In this document: positions 22,708 to 25,099 of the stretch, piece after piece
Numbering within the stretch: position 1 is the stretch's first letter
How the letters are laid out: the number at the start of each line of letters is the position of its first letter
NCBI GenBank assembly: GCA_052035915.1
Contig: JBPOHE010000160.1
Coordinates: 1 to 25,099 of the forward strand
Length of the DNA stretch: 25,099 bases
Source: JBPOHE01 sp052035915
GTDB taxonomy: Bacteria; Pseudomonadota; Gammaproteobacteria; Chromatiales; Chromatiaceae
Direction: 5' to 3'
Notes under the pieces: model-generated
Told to the model about the DNA's origin: nothing
What the model saw: the letters and a program-made list of their open reading frames with translations, nothing else
The model's database searches: none
Made by a program: the position numbers and the translations under genes

Positions 22708-23544
22708 ATGAACATAAATTATCAAGACTGGGTCGGTAACAGCGAAACCACCCAAGACTCCATCGGCCTGGCCCAGACGTTGGCCGCCGCGGCGCTGTTC
22801 GACGACACCAGGACCTTCGCCGAGGGGAGCTCGCTGCCGCCGCTCTGGCACTGGTTCTACTTTTTGCCGAAGGTGCCCCAGGGCCGCCTGGGGTCCGACG
22901 GTCACCCCCAACGCGGTGGCTTCATGCCTCCCATCGATCTACCGCGGCGCATGTTCGCCGGTGCCCGCCTGCGTTTCCGGCGCCCGCTCCGCATCGGCTG
23001 GGAGGCGCAACGGGAATCCCTGATCCGGGAGGTGACCTTGAAGGAAGGGCGTAGCGGTCGGCTCGCCTTCGTCACGGTCCACCACCAGATCCGCCAGGAT
23101 GACGAACTCTGTATCGAGGAGGAGCAGGACATCGTCTATCGGGAACAGGGGGCGCCGGTCCCGGCTCCAGCCGTGATCGAGTGGCCGCCGGTCCCACCGG
23201 GGTGCTGGACGCGCACCATCATCCCGGACCCGACCTGGTTGTTCCGTTTCTCCGCCCTGACCTTCAATGCCCATCGCATCCATTACGACCGTCCCTATGC
23301 CATGGACATTGAAGGCTACCCCGGGCTGATCGTGCACGGGCCGCTGACCGCCATGCTGTTGCTGGATCTGGCGCGTGGCGAAACCGACCGCCCGGTCAGT
23401 GCCTTCAACTTCCGTGGGCTGGGTCCCTTGTTCGATCTGGCGCCCTTCCGCTTGATCGCCACCCCCGGGGAAGCGGGCGTCGAGCTGGAAGCCCGGGGCC
23501 CCGACGGCCAGATCACCATGAAGGCGAGCGCCGAACTGGGTTGA
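22708..23544 (+). CDS. meh: Mesaconyl-C4-CoA hydratase
   Basis: It hydrates mesaconyl-C4-CoA to (S)-citramalyl-CoA, the substrate for the final Mcl cleavage. The 278-residue protein has an N-terminal FAS1-like/MaoC dehydratase half (LPPLWHWFYFLPKVPQGRLG, GGFMPPIDLPRRMFAGARL) and a C-terminal hotdog half with FSALTFNAHRIHYDRPYA and LIVHGPLTAMLLLDLA, whose Asn-His pair marks the likely active site. It starts eight bases after mct with no strong Shine-Dalgarno, so it is probably coupled to mct translation. Homologues occur as generic itaconyl/mesaconyl-CoA hydratases; adjacency to mct makes the C4 activity the best call. Confidence 0.88.
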   Translation: MNINYQDWVGNSETTQDSIGLAQTLAAAALFDDTRTFAEGSSLPPLWHWFYFLPKVPQGRLGSDGHPQRGGFMPPIDLPRRMFAGARLRFRRPLRIGWEAQRESLIREVTLKEGRSGRLAFVTVHHQIRQDDELCIEEEQDIVYREQGAPVPAPAVIEWPPVPPGCWTRTIIPDPTWLFRFSALTFNAHRIHYDRPYAMDIEGYPGLIVHGPLTAMLLLDLARGETDRPVSAFNFRGLGPLFDLAPFRLIATPGEAGVELEARGPDGQITMKASAELG

Positions 23545-23890
23545 AGGGAGGTTCGTCTTGCCTCGCCCGCGCCGCCAGCGCCCACCGAATGGCCGTGATG
23601 CCGCAGCCTGGGAAGGATCAAAGAGGAAATTCGCCTCGGTCAGCCCGCCGGGCATCGACGGAAAACAGCCATTTTTCGTTCTTCTTTCGAGAACAATATC
23701 TCTGTAGAAGCTGTATTGTTCTCGAATAGAGAACGAAAAATCGGCTCCACCCGCCCAGGCCCGGGAGCCATGCGGGCTGTGGGCGCCTCCTCGGACTTGA
23801 TCCCTGGACCTGCCACAGGAAGGGGCGGCGGGCGGGTCCGGGCGCCAGCTCCTCAGCCGTCAAAGAGGGAAAACCGAGCAGGAATGGGTA
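23545..23890. other. Convergent intergenic region holding the long hairpin
   Basis: The 346 bases between meh and the DUF302-like gene contain the long hairpin described separately. I see no convincing gene: a short frame opening at 23541 overlaps meh and reads through the hairpin, so it looks spurious. Confidence 0.5.
23667..23746. repeat. Long near-perfect hairpin, copy 2 of the GTTCTC/GAGAAC repeat
   Basis: The left arm 23671-23698 and right arm 23714-23741 are inverted repeats matching at 25 of 28 positions, the three mismatches clustered at arm positions 13-15. AGCC (23667-23670) and GGCT (23743-23746) extend the stem past a one-base bulge. The loop is 23699-23713. The right arm also contains the small palindrome GTTCTC-GAATA-GAGAAC (23719-23735). 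The motif order matches copy 1 at 14793-14860. It sits between convergent genes, and the A-run and T-run at the two outer edges of the stem would suit bidirectional termination. Confidence 0.8.
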
Positions 23891-24793
23891 CTAGCGCATC
23901 CCCTCGATGAGCTTGGCCAAACCGGCGGCGCTCTCGTCCATGTTGTCCGGCACCTCGGCGATGGTCATGAAACCGATCATGGTGAGATCCGGAAACATGA
24001 CCGCGATCCGGAACCGACCCGGCAGATAGACGAGTTCCCTATCGTTGACCAGCAATTCCCAGGGGAGGGAGGCGGTGGAGCGAGGGGTGGCGATGTCGAT
24101 CTTGTCCATGATCCGCTTCATCCGCCCTTGCCACTTCCCGCCCCGGAGATCGACGCCGAACAGGGTCTGGGTGGGGCTGATCCTGACCTCCCAGAGAAAA
24201 CCCATGTCCGCGGCGGGATGTCTCAAGGCCGCCCGGGTCTTGGTCACCCCCTCCTCGTGGCTGTCGAAGTGGGTGATGAACTGGCGAGCCTTGAAATAGG
24301 GCCTACGCAGGTTGTAGTGATACTCCTCCAACTCGGCCGGTGTCAGTCCCCGGGCACCGAAGGGCTCGCCGATCCCCAGGGCGGAGGCGAATTGCGCCCC
24401 CACGGTGGAGAGGTCGCCGATGCGATAGGCATACCCCATGTAGACCGGGTTGGTATAGCTCACCTCCAGTCGGCCTTTGTTGTTGGTGACCGCCACCCGC
24501 ATTACGGCACCGAAACCGGCATAGGGCCGGGCGCCGGCTGCGGCGAGCAGCTCGGGCGTGGTAGCGCCGATGATGACCGCCGAATCGTCCGCATAGGGGG
24601 CATATTGACCGAGGATCTCGATACCCCCCGCTTCGAGCTTGTGTTTCACCCCGGCCACGACCTCCTCCAAGGTGCTGCCGGTGCTTGGGACGGCCACGAA
24701 GGGACGCAGGTTGTCCGCTGTCAAAGCCGTATCGACCAACGACCAAGTCAAAAGCATGAGGCCGATCTGTAACCAGGCTCTCGCATCCGCCAT
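23891..24793 (-). CDS. Exported protein of unknown function, possibly DUF302-like
   Basis: I do not recognise a named gene. The 300-residue product has a signal peptide (hydrophobic stretch about residues 8-24, likely cut near LTA-D), so it is periplasmic or secreted. Residues about 30-90 (TLEEVVAGVKHKLEAGGIEI, then an aspartate-containing turn and VIIGATTPELLAAA) recall the DUF302 alpha-beta fold. The rest contains YTNPVYMGYAYRIGDLSTVG and no cysteines or obvious catalytic signature. A very strong ribosome-binding site (AAGGAGGA, seven bases before the ATG at 24793) supports the start. It is a single gene converging on meh; no link to the CoA pathway is visible. Confidence 0.75.
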   Translation of the reverse strand: MADARAWLQIGLMLLTWSLVDTALTADNLRPFVAVPSTGSTLEEVVAGVKHKLEAGGIEILGQYAPYADDSAVIIGATTPELLAAAGARPYAGFGAVMRVAVTNNKGRLEVSYTNPVYMGYAYRIGDLSTVGAQFASALGIGEPFGARGLTPAELEEYHYNLRRPYFKARQFITHFDSHEEGVTKTRAALRHPAADMGFLWEVRISPTQTLFGVDLRGGKWQGRMKRIMDKIDIATPRSTASLPWELLVNDRELVYLPGRFRIAVMFPDLTMIGFMTIAEVPDNMDESAAGLAKLIEGMR

Positions 24794-24939
24794 CGGGGGG
24801 TCCTCCTTCGGGAGAAGAGAATATCGTTGTTATTCAATGCCTGGAGGGTGCCGCGAGGCGCCACGGCGGCGCCACTGGATATTCCTCCGACGCTGTTCAC
24901 CATAGCACAGGCCGGCAGGGTCTTGGGATCGGCGCCTCA
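24794..24939. other. Upstream region of the exported protein gene
   Basis: These 146 bases lie upstream of the leftward exported-protein gene and should contain its promoter, possibly in the AT-rich stretch 24821-24840, but I cannot name hexamers with confidence. No RNA gene or repeat is recognised. Confidence 0.3.
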
Positions 24940-25098
24940 TCACCTATCAGTTTCCAACGCCCCATGAAAGGTCGGCAAAGGGAGGTCGTTTTGCAGGCAC
25001 CGCTTCAGGCGGCGCAAGCCCCGGGTGAACCAGGATACCAAGCTGCGATGGAGTTTCTTGAAGCTCCAATGGCCCGGATCGCTTTGTGCTTGTGTTTT
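24940..25098 (-). CDS. Possible C-terminal end of a gene entering from the right edge
   Basis: On the minus strand an open frame enters at the window edge and continues for 52 codons to TGA at 24942-24940. Its translation is rich in arginine and tryptophan (HWSFKKLHRSLVSWFTRGLR, ending GALETDR). Codon third positions are GC-rich as in neighbouring genes, but another frame is also open for most of this stretch. I recognise no family; it may be a gene tail or a decayed mobile element. Confidence 0.3.
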   Translation of the reverse strand, partial: KTQAQSDPGHWSFKKLHRSLVSWFTRGLRRLKRCLQNDLPLPTFHGALETDR

Positions 25099-25099
25099 T

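Noticed and set aside
1..25099. CRISPR arrays, tRNA or rRNA genes
   Set aside because: I saw no regularly spaced repeats of CRISPR type and no tRNA or rRNA signature in the intergenic regions, which are short and accounted for. This is by eye; tRNAscan-SE and a CRISPR finder would settle it.

Overview
The window is GC-rich, tightly packed bacterial DNA. A gammaproteobacterium is the best fit: elongation factor P carries a modifiable lysine and overlaps the gene for its lysylating enzyme EpmA, and the phosphatidylserine decarboxylase has the proteobacterial layout. A purple or colourless sulfur bacterium (Chromatiales-like) or a related symbiont would suit the central pathway, but this is inference; no rRNA or other taxonomic marker is present.

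Layout from left to right. Bases 1-110 are the end of an insertion sequence whose transposase runs off the left edge. Bases 274-11465 hold a two-gene, translationally coupled (ATGA) operon: a 1800-residue exported protein built of many beta-sandwich modules, and a 1930-residue bacterial alpha-2-macroglobulin with an intact CxEQ thioester motif. Next comes a rightward run: a PLP-dependent alanine/serine-glyoxylate aminotransferase, an overlapping membrane-anchored SCO/thioredoxin-like protein, and phosphatidylserine decarboxylase (psd). A repeat-filled gap separates psd from the convergent epmA-efp pair.

The main feature is the divergent cluster at 16669-23544. It encodes what looks like the whole glyoxylate-assimilating half of the 3-hydroxypropionate bicycle known from Chloroflexus. 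Leftward: two paralogous CaiB/BaiF CoA-transferases (succinyl-CoA:malate CoA-transferase, SmtA/SmtB), malyl-CoA/methylmalyl-CoA/citramalyl-CoA lyase (Mcl) and mesaconyl-C1-CoA hydratase (Mch). Rightward: mesaconyl-CoA C1-C4 CoA-transferase (Mct) and mesaconyl-C4-CoA hydratase (Meh). Together they would turn malate + succinyl-CoA into acetyl-CoA, glyoxylate and succinate, then glyoxylate + propionyl-CoA into pyruvate and a second acetyl-CoA. The carboxylating half (malonyl-CoA reductase, propionyl-CoA synthase, acyl-CoA carboxylases) is absent from this window, which points to organic-acid assimilation rather than full autotrophy, though those genes could lie elsewhere.

Both convergent gene junctions (psd/epmA and meh/DUF302-like) carry related hairpin repeats, an unexpected pattern. 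The right end holds an exported DUF302-like protein and a possible fragment of another gene.
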